64,000 bases of DNA. Origin: a bacterium HR19. Lineage in GTDB: Bacteria > Calescibacteriota > Calescibacteriia > Calescibacteriales > Calescibacteriaceae. Below the pieces are notes generated by a model. The model searched no databases. It was not told the origin of the DNA and saw only the letters and a program-made list of their open reading frames with translations. The stretch covers positions 16,101 through 80,100 of the forward strand of contig BEHV01000010.1 of NCBI GenBank assembly GCA_002898315.1, written 5' to 3'. Positions within the stretch are counted from its first letter, which is position 1, and the number at the start of each line of letters is the position of its first letter. Shown here piece after piece: positions 55,738 to 64,000 of the stretch. The translations under genes were made by a program, and so were the position numbers.

Positions 55738-56424
55738 ATGCTTCCGATAAAAGATAAGAATCCTTCTCACAGTTTTCCGTTTATCACATTTTCTCTTATA
55801 GTTTTGAATTCAGGGGTATGGATATATGAATGGATGCTAGGGGATTTGGAATTTGAAGCGTTTATAAGGAGTTATGGATTAGTTCCATCAAAAGTTTTTT
55901 CAGCACCTTATACTATCTTAACTCACATGTTTTTGCACGGGAATCTATTTCACATAATCAGCAACATGTGGGTTTTATGGATATTTGGTGATAATGTTGA
56001 GGCAAGGATGGGGAGATTGAGGTACATAATTTTTTATATTTTGTGTGGACTTGGGTCTGCCTTTTTGCAACTTTTTGTGAGTTTCATTTTCGGTGGTAAA
56101 GATATGCCTATGGTTGGAGCAAGTGGAGCCATCAGCGGAGTTCTTGCAGCTTATATGAAGTTTTTCCCAGGAGCTAAAATAGTTTCTCTTATGCCTTTTT
56201 TCTTCTTCATAACACTCGTTGAAATTCCCGCCATAGTTTTCATAAGTTTTTGGTTTTTTTCCCAGATTATAAACGGTATTTTGTTTTTACCTTTTGCGGG
56301 TAAGGGTGGAGTTGCTTGGTGGGCTCATATAGGTGGATTCCTCGTCGGACTCAAAATTGCGGAAATTTTCGGAAGAAGAAAAATAAGAATAAAAATCAGA
56401 GTGTATAATAGATTTGAAATGTAG
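55738..56424 (+). CDS. Rhomboid family intramembrane serine protease
   Basis: 228 residues, six membrane segments. HGNLFHIISNMWVLWIFGDNVE (with the conserved HxxxN), the catalytic serine in VGASGAISGVLAAY (S129) and histidine in WWAHIGGFLVG (H197) are in place. Rhomboids cut single-pass proteins within the membrane. It diverges from atpD. The substrate is unknown. Confidence 0.94.
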   Translation: MLPIKDKNPSHSFPFITFSLIVLNSGVWIYEWMLGDLEFEAFIRSYGLVPSKVFSAPYTILTHMFLHGNLFHIISNMWVLWIFGDNVEARMGRLRYIIFYILCGLGSAFLQLFVSFIFGGKDMPMVGASGAISGVLAAYMKFFPGAKIVSLMPFFFFITLVEIPAIVFISFWFFSQIINGILFLPFAGKGGVAWWAHIGGFLVGLKIAEIFGRRKIRIKIRVYNRFEM

Positions 56425-56462
56425 ATTTGTTTGCTGTTTTGACCGATTTCTTTATAAAAATC

Positions 56463-57278
56463 TCAGAATTTCCTGAACGCTTGTGATGTTATTTTTACCA
56501 GAATTTCATGGATCTTTCCGTTTGAGGCAACTATTGTGCCGGTATCTAACCAGAAGTCCTCTCCCCAAAAGTCGGTGACCTTTCCTCCCGCTTCTTTGAC
56601 GAGTAGGGCTCCTGCTGCCATATCCCACGGAGAAAGTCCTATTTCCCAGAATCCATCTAATCTTCCACAGGCGACATAACATAATTCCAGCGCAGCGGAA
56701 CCGAAATTCCTTATGCTTCCTCCTTTTAAAAAGAACTCTTTGAATGTTGCAAGATATTTTTCTATGAACTTTTTGGTTTTGAAGGGGAAGCCAGTCCCTA
56801 AAAATGCGGATTCGAAATTTGCGTTTTCTGAAACCTGTATTTTTTTGTCGTTCAGAAACGCTCCTCCTTCTTTTATGCCCCAGAACATCTCATTTTCTAT
56901 CGGGGAATAGACAACACCTATTTCAATTTTGCCATCAACTTCAAGAGCTATTGACACGCAGAAATATGCTATTTTTTTTGTGAAATTTTTTGTTCCATCA
57001 AGTGGGTCAACAATCCATCTTGCTTTTTTTTCGTACTTTTTTTGATATTTTTCTTCTCCGAACTCTTCACCTAAAAAGTCGGCTGGGAAGTTTTCAAGAA
57101 GAAATTTTTTGATCTCTTTTTCTGATTCTCTATCTGCTTCTGTGACCCAGTCGCTTATACCTTTCATTTCAAGTTGGGAGCTTCCTTCATAAAAGTATTT
57201 TTTGATTATTTCACCGCCTATTTTTGCTGCTTCTTTTGCGCATTTTAGTGCAAATTCAATTTCCCGCTCACTGAACAT
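56463..57278 (-). CDS. Inositol monophosphatase family protein (SuhB-like)
   Basis: 271 residues. GISDWVTEADRESEKEI, FLGEEFGEEKYQ, WIVDPLDGTKNFTKKIAYFCVSIAL and SPWDMAAGALLVKEAGGKVTDF are the metal-dependent Li-sensitive phosphatase motifs. Members remove phosphate from inositol phosphate or fructose-1,6-bisphosphate. In thermophiles the same fold can be a fructose bisphosphatase; which applies is open. It is 17 bases downstream of fabH. Confidence 0.93.
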   Translation of the reverse strand: MFSEREIEFALKCAKEAAKIGGEIIKKYFYEGSSQLEMKGISDWVTEADRESEKEIKKFLLENFPADFLGEEFGEEKYQKKYEKKARWIVDPLDGTKNFTKKIAYFCVSIALEVDGKIEIGVVYSPIENEMFWGIKEGGAFLNDKKIQVSENANFESAFLGTGFPFKTKKFIEKYLATFKEFFLKGGSIRNFGSAALELCYVACGRLDGFWEIGLSPWDMAAGALLVKEAGGKVTDFWGEDFWLDTGTIVASNGKIHEILVKITSQAFRKF

Positions 57279-57295
57279 AAATTTTGTTCAGCAAC

Positions 57296-58291
57296 TTATA
57301 TTCCCCATTTAAGTATTGCAGCTCCATAAGTTACTCCAGCTCCCAAAGCAGAAAGAGCTAATATATCTCCTTTTTTGAGTAGTTTTTTTTCTAACATTTC
57401 ATCTATTGCTATTGGTATTGAGCCACCGGATGTGTTTCCTAATTTCTCTATGTTTATGAAGACCTTTTCTTGTGGTATTTTGAAGTGTTTGCAGATTGCT
57501 TCAATAATCCTTCTATTTGCCTGGTGTGGAATAATCCAGTTTATGTCTTCAATTTTCATTTCAAGCTTTTTGAGTATTTCTTCAATGGCTGAACCCATAT
57601 ATTTTACTGCGAGTTTAAAAACCTCTCTTCCTTGTAATCTCATGTAGTGCATTCTGTTTTTTACTGTTTCTTCTGATGCTGGATTTCTTGAACCACCGGC
57701 TGGTATTACGATTTTTTCCCATTCGTCCCCCAGAAGTCCAAGTTTATAATCTATTACTCCATGTTCTGATGTTTGGGTCATCACCACTGCTCCTGCTCCA
57801 TCTCCGAAGAGAATGCAACTTGACCTATCTTGATAATCTGTTATTGCGGAGAGTTTATCTGAGCATACTACAAGGGCATATTTTGATTTTCCTGCTTTGA
57901 TGAAAGCGTCTGCGAGCGCTATTCCGTATATAAAACCGGTACAAGCGGTATTCACATCCATACCTCCGGCATCTTTTATTCCCAGTTCTTTTGCGAGTAT
58001 TCCTGCTGTGCAAGGTATAGGGTAATCGGGGGAGATTGTGCAAAATATAATCATATCTATTTTTTGGGGTTTTATTCCTGCCATTTCAATTGCTTTTTTT
58101 GATGCTTTGACCGCCATAGTGGAAGTGAATTCATCGCTCCCAGCTATCCTTCTTTCCTTTATCCCGGTTCTTGAAGTTATCCATTCATCGGTTGTATCTA
58201 AAATTTTTTCAAGGTCAAAGTTAGTGAGGATATTTGGTGGTAGGTAAGAACCTACTCCTATTATTCCCGATAGTTTTGAGTTCGGTTTCAT
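57296..58291 (-). CDS. fabH: 3-oxoacyl-ACP synthase III
   Basis: 331 residues. Starts fatty acid synthesis by joining acetyl-CoA and malonyl-ACP. VGSYLPPNILTNFDLEKILDTTDEWI is the family opening; catalytic cysteine C117 in VNTACTGFIYGI, histidine in WIIPHQANRRII and asparagine in KLGNTSGGSIP. The ATG overlaps the stop of the upstream enoyl-CoA hydratase by 4 bases (ATGA), so they are translationally coupled. Confidence 0.96.
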   Translation of the reverse strand: MKPNSKLSGIIGVGSYLPPNILTNFDLEKILDTTDEWITSRTGIKERRIAGSDEFTSTMAVKASKKAIEMAGIKPQKIDMIIFCTISPDYPIPCTAGILAKELGIKDAGGMDVNTACTGFIYGIALADAFIKAGKSKYALVVCSDKLSAITDYQDRSSCILFGDGAGAVVMTQTSEHGVIDYKLGLLGDEWEKIVIPAGGSRNPASEETVKNRMHYMRLQGREVFKLAVKYMGSAIEEILKKLEMKIEDINWIIPHQANRRIIEAICKHFKIPQEKVFINIEKLGNTSGGSIPIAIDEMLEKKLLKKGDILALSALGAGVTYGAAILKWGI

Positions 58292-59085
58292 TTTCCTTTG
58301 AATTCTGGTTTTCTTTTTTCAAAGAAAGCTTTTACTCCTTCTACTGCGTCTTCCATTTGTGAGCAGATTGCCTGTGCGAGAGCTTCTATTTCTGAGTGCG
58401 CCCTTACATTAAACTCTCTTCTCAAAATCTTTTTTGTGAGTTTTATTATATAGGGAGCGTTGTCTGCGATTTGGCTTGCCATCTCTATTGTTTCTTCTTC
58501 AAGTTTTTCTGGGGGGACTGCTTTTGAAATAAGCCCAATTTTTTCTGCTTCTTCTCCTGTTATGAATCTTCCTGTGAAAAGAATTTCGGACGCCCTTTCA
58601 AGTCCGACGAGTCGTGGCAGTGTATAGGTTATTCCCATTCCGGGGTGTATTCCCACTTTTGCAAAGTTTGCTGAAAGTTTTGCATCACGGGACGCGATTC
58701 TTATATCGCAAAGGAGCGCAAACGCTAAACCTCCGCCTATCGCATAACCATTTATAGATGCAATTACGGGCTGTTCTACTTCAAGGATTTTCATAAATGC
58801 GTTGTAAAATTTCATTATTCCTTCTCTTACTCCGGCCGCTCCGTAAAGCCCGCTTTCTGATGCGAACTGCTGTAAAGTTGAAAAATCTGCCCCCGCACAG
58901 AACGAATTACCGCTCCCCGTAACTATAACACATCTTGCATTTCTTGATGATTTAACCTTCTCTATCGCTTCAGATAAGCCAGCTATTATTTCCGGGTCCA
59001 TAAGATTTCTTCTTTCGGGTTTGTTAAAAGTTATCTTTATGATTTTTCCTTCTTTGAGCTCTTCGTATAGGACTGCTTGTGCCAT
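58288..59085 (-). CDS. Enoyl-CoA hydratase/isomerase family protein
   Basis: 265 residues. Crotonase fold: ITFNKPERRNLMDPEII, SFCAGADFSTLQQF, NGYAIGGGLAFALLCDIRIAS (oxyanion hole), and FAKVGIHPGMGITYTLPRLVG. The two catalytic glutamates of classic hydratases are not both evident: the position after the oxyanion-hole glycines reads KVGIHPGMG, where G-x-x-P-x-x-G is usual. Hydratase, isomerase or another crotonase reaction is possible. It is the first gene of a coupled pair with fabH. Confidence 0.9.
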   Translation of the reverse strand: MAQAVLYEELKEGKIIKITFNKPERRNLMDPEIIAGLSEAIEKVKSSRNARCVIVTGSGNSFCAGADFSTLQQFASESGLYGAAGVREGIMKFYNAFMKILEVEQPVIASINGYAIGGGLAFALLCDIRIASRDAKLSANFAKVGIHPGMGITYTLPRLVGLERASEILFTGRFITGEEAEKIGLISKAVPPEKLEEETIEMASQIADNAPYIIKLTKKILRREFNVRAHSEIEALAQAICSQMEDAVEGVKAFFEKRKPEFKGK

Positions 59086-59178
59086 GCTAAAAATCTTTTA
59101 TCTATAAAAAAGTATTTAACGATTTTTTGAAAATTTTATTTGTGTGAATGAGTTTCTCAAAGTTTTAGCACTTTGAAA

Positions 59179-60141
59179 ATGTTTAATGGAAAAAGAATTT
59201 TGGTATGGAGAACAGATAAGATTGGCGATGTCATACTCGCCTTACCGTTCGCTAAATTTTTGAAAAAGAATTTTCCAGAGTCAAGGGTATTTTTCGTCGT
59301 AAAAAAACAGAATTCTTTCTTTCTCAAAAATAAATATATTGATGGATTCTTTGAGGTAGAGCTATCGGGAGGAGAAAGAGGGGAGATAAGGCCAGCGGAT
59401 TTTTTCAGGTTGCTCTTTGATAAAAGTTTTAGGTTTGATTTCTCTTTCGTCCTTTTCCCGCGTTTTAGTTCTGCCTTTCTCTCTCGCCTCGTATCTCGCG
59501 TGAGCTGTGGAACATCTCGCAGGTTTTACTCTTTCCTCTTCACTCATACTGTTGACCTGACAAGAAAGAAAAACGAACACCACGAATCTTTCTATAATAT
59601 TTTGCTTCTTTCAGCTTTTATGAGAATTGATCCTGAAGTTGAAGAAAAGCTCAAAGATGAACTCAGACCTGAAATTGATTTTTCTCCTTCTGAAATCTCT
59701 CTTGAAAAATTCGGGCTGACCAAAGAAGGATACATAGTTTTCCATCCATTTTCCGGGGGTTCTTCTCCTACTTTGCCATTTCATTTTTGGGCAGAGATTT
59801 CTCGCAATATTGATTTTCCTGTTGTGTGGATTGGTAAGATAGAGCAGAGATACACTGAATATGCTATACCGAAAAAAGATTTTAATCTTGTGAATAAGAC
59901 ATCTTTTGATGAGCTTTTTGATGTTATGGCTTTTTCAAAGGGGGTTTTTTCTCCTTCATCAGGTCCGATACACATTGCTTCTTTTTTTGATTTACCTATT
60001 GCCGGAGTTTATAAGAAAGGTGATGTCAAGAGGTGGAGTCCTCTTTCAAAAAAAACTCTTATTTTTCACCTTGAAGATGAACTCTCACCTCAATATATTT
60101 CAGACGCTCTGGAGAATTTTTTCGGAATAAAAACTTTCTGA
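59179..60141 (+). CDS. Glycosyltransferase family 9 (heptosyltransferase-like)
   Basis: 320 residues from ATG 59179. ILVWRTDKIGDVILALPFAKFLKKNFPES is the GT9 opening; the C-terminal donor site has FSPSSGPIHIASFFDLPIAGVY, matching the T/S-G-x-x-H-xA motif. GT9 enzymes add ADP-heptose to lipopolysaccharide inner core, consistent with a diderm. The insert ALELAR-like VVKKQNSFFLKNKYIDGFFE is normal. It diverges from the enoyl-CoA hydratase. Confidence 0.9.
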   Translation: MFNGKRILVWRTDKIGDVILALPFAKFLKKNFPESRVFFVVKKQNSFFLKNKYIDGFFEVELSGGERGEIRPADFFRLLFDKSFRFDFSFVLFPRFSSAFLSRLVSRVSCGTSRRFYSFLFTHTVDLTRKKNEHHESFYNILLLSAFMRIDPEVEEKLKDELRPEIDFSPSEISLEKFGLTKEGYIVFHPFSGGSSPTLPFHFWAEISRNIDFPVVWIGKIEQRYTEYAIPKKDFNLVNKTSFDELFDVMAFSKGVFSPSSGPIHIASFFDLPIAGVYKKGDVKRWSPLSKKTLIFHLEDELSPQYISDALENFFGIKTF

Positions 60142-60185
60142 TAAAACTCAAATTATGTATCCGCATAAGAAAAATAGTTTCTTAA

Positions 60186-60941
60186 ATGGAGATTAGTTTT
60201 AGGGATAAGGTTGTGGTTATAACAGGGGGAACAAGAGGCATAGGAAAGAGCATAAGTTTGCATTTTGCAAGAGAAGGTGCGAAACTCATTATAAATTTTC
60301 TCAGAAATGTTGAAGAAGCAGAGAAAACAAAAAGAGAAATAGAAAATTTTGGGGCTACTTGTGAGCTGGTGAAAGGTAATATTGCGGAGCCGGAGACATC
60401 GGAAAGAATAAAAAATCTCGTTGAAGAAAAATATAAAAGGGTTGATATTGTTGTCCTCAATGCTGCGAGCGGGGTTTTGAAGAAATTTTGGGAAACAGAC
60501 CTAAAACACTTCAGATGGACATTTGAGATAAACGTTTTCGGGCAGATGAACCTTGTCAAAACTCTTCTCCCTTTTATCCCAGAAGGAGGGAAAATTATAG
60601 GAATTTCAAGCTTGGGAGGTGTGAGGGCGATTCCTTACTACACTCTTGTCGGCTCTTCAAAAGGAGCTTTTGAATCTATGATGAGACATATAGCTCTTGA
60701 ACTTTCTGAGAAGAAGATAAATGTAAATGTTGTTGCGGCGGGAGTAGTTGAAACCGGTGCTCTTCGCTTCTTTCCGAACAAAAACGAACTCGTAGAGGAA
60801 TCAAAAAGAAGAACTCCTCTCGGAAAACTTGTCCAGCCAGATGATGTCGCAAAAGTTGTCCTCTTTCTTGCAAGCCCGCTCGCAGATATGGTTCAGGGAC
60901 AAGTCATAAATGTAGACGGAGGTTACTCAATAGTAGCATGA
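60186..60941 (+). CDS. fabL: Enoyl-[acyl carrier protein] reductase, FabL type
   Basis: 251 residues, SDR fold with GGTRGIGKSISLHFAREGA at the start, NAAS in the middle and GQVINVDGGYS at the end. The catalytic pair is Y152 and K159 in YYTLVGSSKGAFE, that is Tyr-x6-Lys, the spacing of FabL and FabI, not the Tyr-x3-Lys of FabG. VVETGALRFFPNKNELVEE also matches FabL. It would reduce trans-2-enoyl-ACP in fatty acid elongation with NADPH. The next gene overlaps by 4 bases. Confidence 0.88.
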   Translation: MEISFRDKVVVITGGTRGIGKSISLHFAREGAKLIINFLRNVEEAEKTKREIENFGATCELVKGNIAEPETSERIKNLVEEKYKRVDIVVLNAASGVLKKFWETDLKHFRWTFEINVFGQMNLVKTLLPFIPEGGKIIGISSLGGVRAIPYYTLVGSSKGAFESMMRHIALELSEKKINVNVVAAGVVETGALRFFPNKNELVEESKRRTPLGKLVQPDDVAKVVLFLASPLADMVQGQVINVDGGYSIVA

Positions 60942-61366
60942 ATTACGAAAAGTTCAGAAAAATAGCAAGAGCTTATGCCGTATCTCATCTTATAGCTGGA
61001 ACTTTGTATATACCTTTTCATAAGATTATACCTCAGATATGCAATTTTATAGGTGATGTTTTGCCTTTCCATTTTCAACCTTTGCCTTTGCCTTCTGAGA
61101 TGTTCTGGTTTGCTCTTTCTGTTTCTATGATGTATATGATAGCATACTCTGGATATATTGCTTCAAAATCTGAGGATTTTGTTTACGCTTGGAAAGTCAT
61201 AATACTCTCAAAGGGAACTTCAACTTTTCTCTTTTTCGCTTTCTTTATTGCCGATAAACCTGCCTTTGCTTATATAGCAGGAATTATTGTAGATGGTCCT
61301 CTTTTCCTTATAGCTCTGATTTCGTGGAAAAAATACATAAGTGAGAAAGATAAAGTCAAGCGGTAA
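60938..61366 (+). CDS. Hypothetical membrane protein with about four membrane segments
   Basis: 142 residues. Hydrophobic segments include SHLIAGTLYIPF, MFWFALSVSMMYMIAYSGYI, ILSKGTSTFLFFAFFIA and FAYIAGIIVDGPLFLIALI. The start overlaps the fabL stop (ATGA), so it is translationally coupled to fabL. I do not recognise a family. The context suggests a role in lipid or membrane work, as inference only. Confidence 0.8.
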   Translation: MNYEKFRKIARAYAVSHLIAGTLYIPFHKIIPQICNFIGDVLPFHFQPLPLPSEMFWFALSVSMMYMIAYSGYIASKSEDFVYAWKVIILSKGTSTFLFFAFFIADKPAFAYIAGIIVDGPLFLIALISWKKYISEKDKVKR

Positions 61367-61414
61367 ATATTTGTATCTCCATCAGCAAAACATAAAATAT
61401 TTCCAAGAAGAGGT

Positions 61415-62464
61415 ATGGGTTCGGCAGAAAAATTCTCTCCTGAAAATTTTGTAGATTATGTTAAAGTTTTTGTCAAGGGTGGAGATGGTGGAGATGGGGC
61501 TGTATCTTTTTTAAGAGAGAAATTTCGTCCAAAAGGTGGTCCTGACGGTGGAGATGGTGGTAAGGGAGGAGATGTTATTTTTGTAGCTTCAAGTTCAAAA
61601 AAGACACTGCTTGATTTCAAGTATAAAAAGCATCTTATAGCTCAAAATGGTGAAAGAGGAAGAAATAAAAAACAGAAGGGCAAAGATGGAGAAGACCTCG
61701 TGGTTTATGTCCCAATTGGAACTATTATCAAAGATTCTGAAACAGAAGAAATACTCTGCGACCTTGATGAAGAAGGGAAAAGTTTCGTTGTCGCAAGAGG
61801 AGGTAGGGGAGGAAGAGGGAACTACCACTTTGTATCTCCGACAAATCAGGCACCCAGAATAGCAGAAAAAGGACAAAAAGGCGAAGAAAGATGGGTTATC
61901 CTTGAATTAAAACTTATATCAGATGTCGGAATCGTGGGACTTCCTAATGCTGGTAAATCAACTCTCCTTTCTGCTCTCACAAGAGCAAAACCACGCATAG
62001 CAGATTATCCTTTTACCACTCTTACTCCTAACCTTGGTGTGTTAGAAATTGATGATTCAAGGAGAATATGCATAGCAGATATACCGGGTCTTATTGAAGG
62101 TGCTCATAAAGGTGCTGGACTCGGTTTGAAATTTCTCAGACACATAGAAAGAACAAAGTTTCTGGTTTTTCTTGTTGACCTTTCAGATAAAATCACTCCT
62201 CCTGACAGAGCTTTTGAGATTCTTATGAACGAGCTGAAAAATTACAGTCAAGAGCTTATTAAGAAAGATTTTATCGTTGTGGGGAACAAAATTGACCTTG
62301 TAGATGAGAATGAAGTTGAAAGATGGCAAAAGTTCTTCACAGATAGAGGTTTCAAATTTATTCCGATTTCTGCTCTCAAAAAGATAAACATAGAAACTCT
62401 CATAGATGCTCTCTGGAATATTCTGGATTTTCAGAAGAAAGCGAAAGAGAAGATTCAGACATAG
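61415..62464 (+). CDS. obgE: GTPase Obg/CgtA
   Basis: 349 residues. The Obg fold has the glycine-rich start FVKGGDGGDGAVSFLREKF and GGPDGGDGGKGGDVIF, then the GTPase domain with GLPNAGKSTLLSALTRAKP, DIPGLIEGAHKGAGLGLKFL and NKIDL. It works in 50S assembly and stress response. It is short (no long C-terminal extension). Its usual ribosomal neighbours rplU and rpmA are absent. Confidence 0.96.
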   Translation: MGSAEKFSPENFVDYVKVFVKGGDGGDGAVSFLREKFRPKGGPDGGDGGKGGDVIFVASSSKKTLLDFKYKKHLIAQNGERGRNKKQKGKDGEDLVVYVPIGTIIKDSETEEILCDLDEEGKSFVVARGGRGGRGNYHFVSPTNQAPRIAEKGQKGEERWVILELKLISDVGIVGLPNAGKSTLLSALTRAKPRIADYPFTTLTPNLGVLEIDDSRRICIADIPGLIEGAHKGAGLGLKFLRHIERTKFLVFLVDLSDKITPPDRAFEILMNELKNYSQELIKKDFIVVGNKIDLVDENEVERWQKFFTDRGFKFIPISALKKINIETLIDALWNILDFQKKAKEKIQT

Positions 62465-62518
62465 CGGAAGCAGAATTTTTTCGGGAAATTTGATTTATTT
62501 TTACATATATTTTTGATT

Positions 62519-64000
62519 ATGGGAGATGGGTTTGATGATTTTGGTATGAGTGAAATTCTTAAAGAGAGCAGTTCTTATGCTGAGGTTTTTCAAAAGATTA
62601 GTGAAGCTGGGCTATTGGGTCTATTTCAAAAGTATCTTAAAGGAGCGGATTCTGAGAAGTTGAGAAATTTTTTTGAGGATATGAAGAGGGTAGATTTTTC
62701 CCAGCTTAAAAAGCACCAGCAGCTTATGTTTGATTTTATTGAGGGTAGAATGCAAGATGGAGAAGACGACTTCTTATGTCCTTCTATAACCGATATAGAT
62801 TATGAAAAATTCAGAGGTGTTGGAGAGGAATCTTTGAGGAATGGGGAGTGGGCTTGCCTTACTCTTGCTGGTGGCTCGGCGACGAGGTTTTTTTCAAACC
62901 TTCCCGATAACCTGAAAAACAAAAAATCAAAAGCTCTCTTTCCTATAACTCCTACGGGTCTCTCTTTCCTTGATGTCTTCGCAGGAGAAATAATAGCAAG
63001 CTCGTATGATTTTGGAAAAATCCCTGTCTGGATTATCATCGTTTCATCTTCAACCTCTGATGAGATTGAAGAATTTTTTCGCTCGCTATCAAGAAAATTT
63101 TCGTTCCCGATGGACTTTGTCCTATTTATCCCGCAAGATGAGTTCCCGCGGATTGATATGGAAGGATTTCCTGTGGTTCGTAAAGACGGACATCTTGTAT
63201 GGAGCGGGAATGGTCACGGTGGAGCTCTCTTTGCCCTTACAAAAAAAATAAGCCCAAAAGATAAAAAAATTCTGGGTTTATCTGAAGATATAAGTTATGT
63301 TGAGCTTCTCTCTTTGTGGGGGGTCAAAAGTTTTGTCTTGCATAATGTAGATAATCTGCTTGCCCGACCGCTTTTTCCAGCCAGAATAGGTTACCATATT
63401 CAGAACGACTCATACATCACCATCTCCGTTGTTCTGAGGAACAAAGGGGAAAATTTAGGAATACCTGTTTTTTCAAAGAAGGAAGAGAAGTTCAAAATCA
63501 TAGAGTATTCTGTGGCAGGTCAGAATTTGATATATAACTCAGATTTTAAGTTCGGACACATAAACACAAATCTTTTTTCTTTAAAGTGCATTCTGCCTGA
63601 CTTTCTCTCAAAGATAAGACCTGTTATATACATCAATAAAAAAGTTGATTTGGGTGATGGTGTTTTTGTTCTCACAAGTACTATGGAGTACCTTAATCAT
63701 TATATCGTTGAGGTTTTACCGCAGAGCAAGGTTAAATTTATACTCGTTGATAGAAATAATTTTTTTGCTCCGACTAAAACATACGACGCAGAGGATTCGG
63801 TTTTTGATTCCCGTAAAAAATACCTGAAATATACTGCAAAGAAAATTGTTAATTCAGGTTTCTTGTTAAGTTTGGGAGAAGATTCTGTTTTAGAGCTTGC
63901 TCCGCACATACTTTTTTCAGAAAAAGTTATGAGATTTTTTGATTTTTCTCGTTGGAAACTGGGAAGCTCTTGTTTTTTCTATACATCTTGTTTTATGCCA
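62519..64000 (+). CDS. UDP-sugar / UDP-N-acetylhexosamine pyrophosphorylase-like protein, right end cut
   Basis: 494 codons from ATG 62519, open to the window edge, so the C-terminus is missing. The nucleotidyltransferase pattern is seen: LTLAGGSATRFFSNLPDN, KALFPITPTGLSFLDVF, VSSSTSDEIEEFF, WSGNGHGGALFAL and HNVDNLLARPLFPAR, which correspond to the LAGGxxTR, PxGHGG and N-x-D-N positions of the UDPGP family. It would make a UDP-sugar from UTP and a sugar 1-phosphate. The N-terminal 100 residues are helical. It is preceded by obg with a 54-base gap. Confidence 0.8.
   Translation, partial: MGDGFDDFGMSEILKESSSYAEVFQKISEAGLLGLFQKYLKGADSEKLRNFFEDMKRVDFSQLKKHQQLMFDFIEGRMQDGEDDFLCPSITDIDYEKFRGVGEESLRNGEWACLTLAGGSATRFFSNLPDNLKNKKSKALFPITPTGLSFLDVFAGEIIASSYDFGKIPVWIIIVSSSTSDEIEEFFRSLSRKFSFPMDFVLFIPQDEFPRIDMEGFPVVRKDGHLVWSGNGHGGALFALTKKISPKDKKILGLSEDISYVELLSLWGVKSFVLHNVDNLLARPLFPARIGYHIQNDSYITISVVLRNKGENLGIPVFSKKEEKFKIIEYSVAGQNLIYNSDFKFGHINTNLFSLKCILPDFLSKIRPVIYINKKVDLGDGVFVLTSTMEYLNHYIVEVLPQSKVKFILVDRNNFFAPTKTYDAEDSVFDSRKKYLKYTAKKIVNSGFLLSLGEDSVLELAPHILFSEKVMRFFDFSRWKLGSSCFFYTSCFMP

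Overview
The window is a gene-dense, AT-rich bacterial chromosome segment. It holds about 65 protein genes, one tRNA, one small CRISPR array, and very short intergenic gaps. Heavy use of AGA (Arg) and ATA (Ile) codons, a c552-type cytochrome and a sulfide:quinone-oxidoreductase-like enzyme suggest a thermophile with respiratory, possibly sulfur-linked, metabolism. GspC, GspK, an MlaE permease, an ADP-heptose-type glycosyltransferase, an LPP20-type lipoprotein and FlhF/CheY suggest a diderm, probably flagellated cell. I cannot name the species. The scattered operons resemble Aquificota or deep thermophilic candidate phyla (for example Calescamantes), but this is inference.

Layout. 1-1253: start of an acetyl-CoA-synthetase-like gene, a six-repeat CRISPR array, and a decayed cas6-like gene. 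1289-19401: mostly minus-strand housekeeping and central metabolism (gcvPA, tig, rpmE, a DegT aminotransferase, tal, metE, cytochrome c, tatD, secY, gspK, methylmalonyl-CoA mutase, an aldehyde dehydrogenase) interleaved with plus-strand adk, scp2-lepB, a cupin, an aspartate aminotransferase and a pterin dehydratase. 19402-25765: a small membrane protein behind a G-rich repeat region, citramalate synthase, folC, cheY, a MarR-type regulator with a Cys cluster, and ispG. 25848-29518: a rearranged ribosomal cluster, infA-rpmJ-rpsM-rpsK-rpsD-rpsQ-rplN-rplX-rplE.

29580-45970: a degenerate GGDEF receptor, an mlaE permease, an SQR-like flavoprotein with DUF1641, a methyltransferase, a TPR protein, a pseudopilin-like protein, a sugar-nucleotide epimerase, a lipoprotein, rsmD, hemC, tRNA-Gln, prs, flhF, a lipoate-ligase-like gene, a nicotinamidase with a long Lys-rich tail, murG and gspC. 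46042-54189 is the most accessory-looking region: a benzoylformate-decarboxylase-like ThDP enzyme, two tandem radical SAM/SPASM proteins, a membrane-anchored protein with a class II terpene-cyclase-like DxDD motif, and two large polytopic membrane proteins. 54201-64000 returns to core genes: atpD (alone), rhomboid, inositol monophosphatase, fabH, enoyl-CoA hydratase, GT9, fabL, obg, and a truncated UDP-sugar pyrophosphorylase.

Main points for a second look are the radical SAM / DxDD cluster, the nicotinamidase fused to a histone-H1-like tail that contains its own ribosome binding site and ATG, the MarR regulator with four cysteines, the decayed cas6 next to the array, the reshuffled ribosomal cluster, and two genes split by an apparent single extra A.
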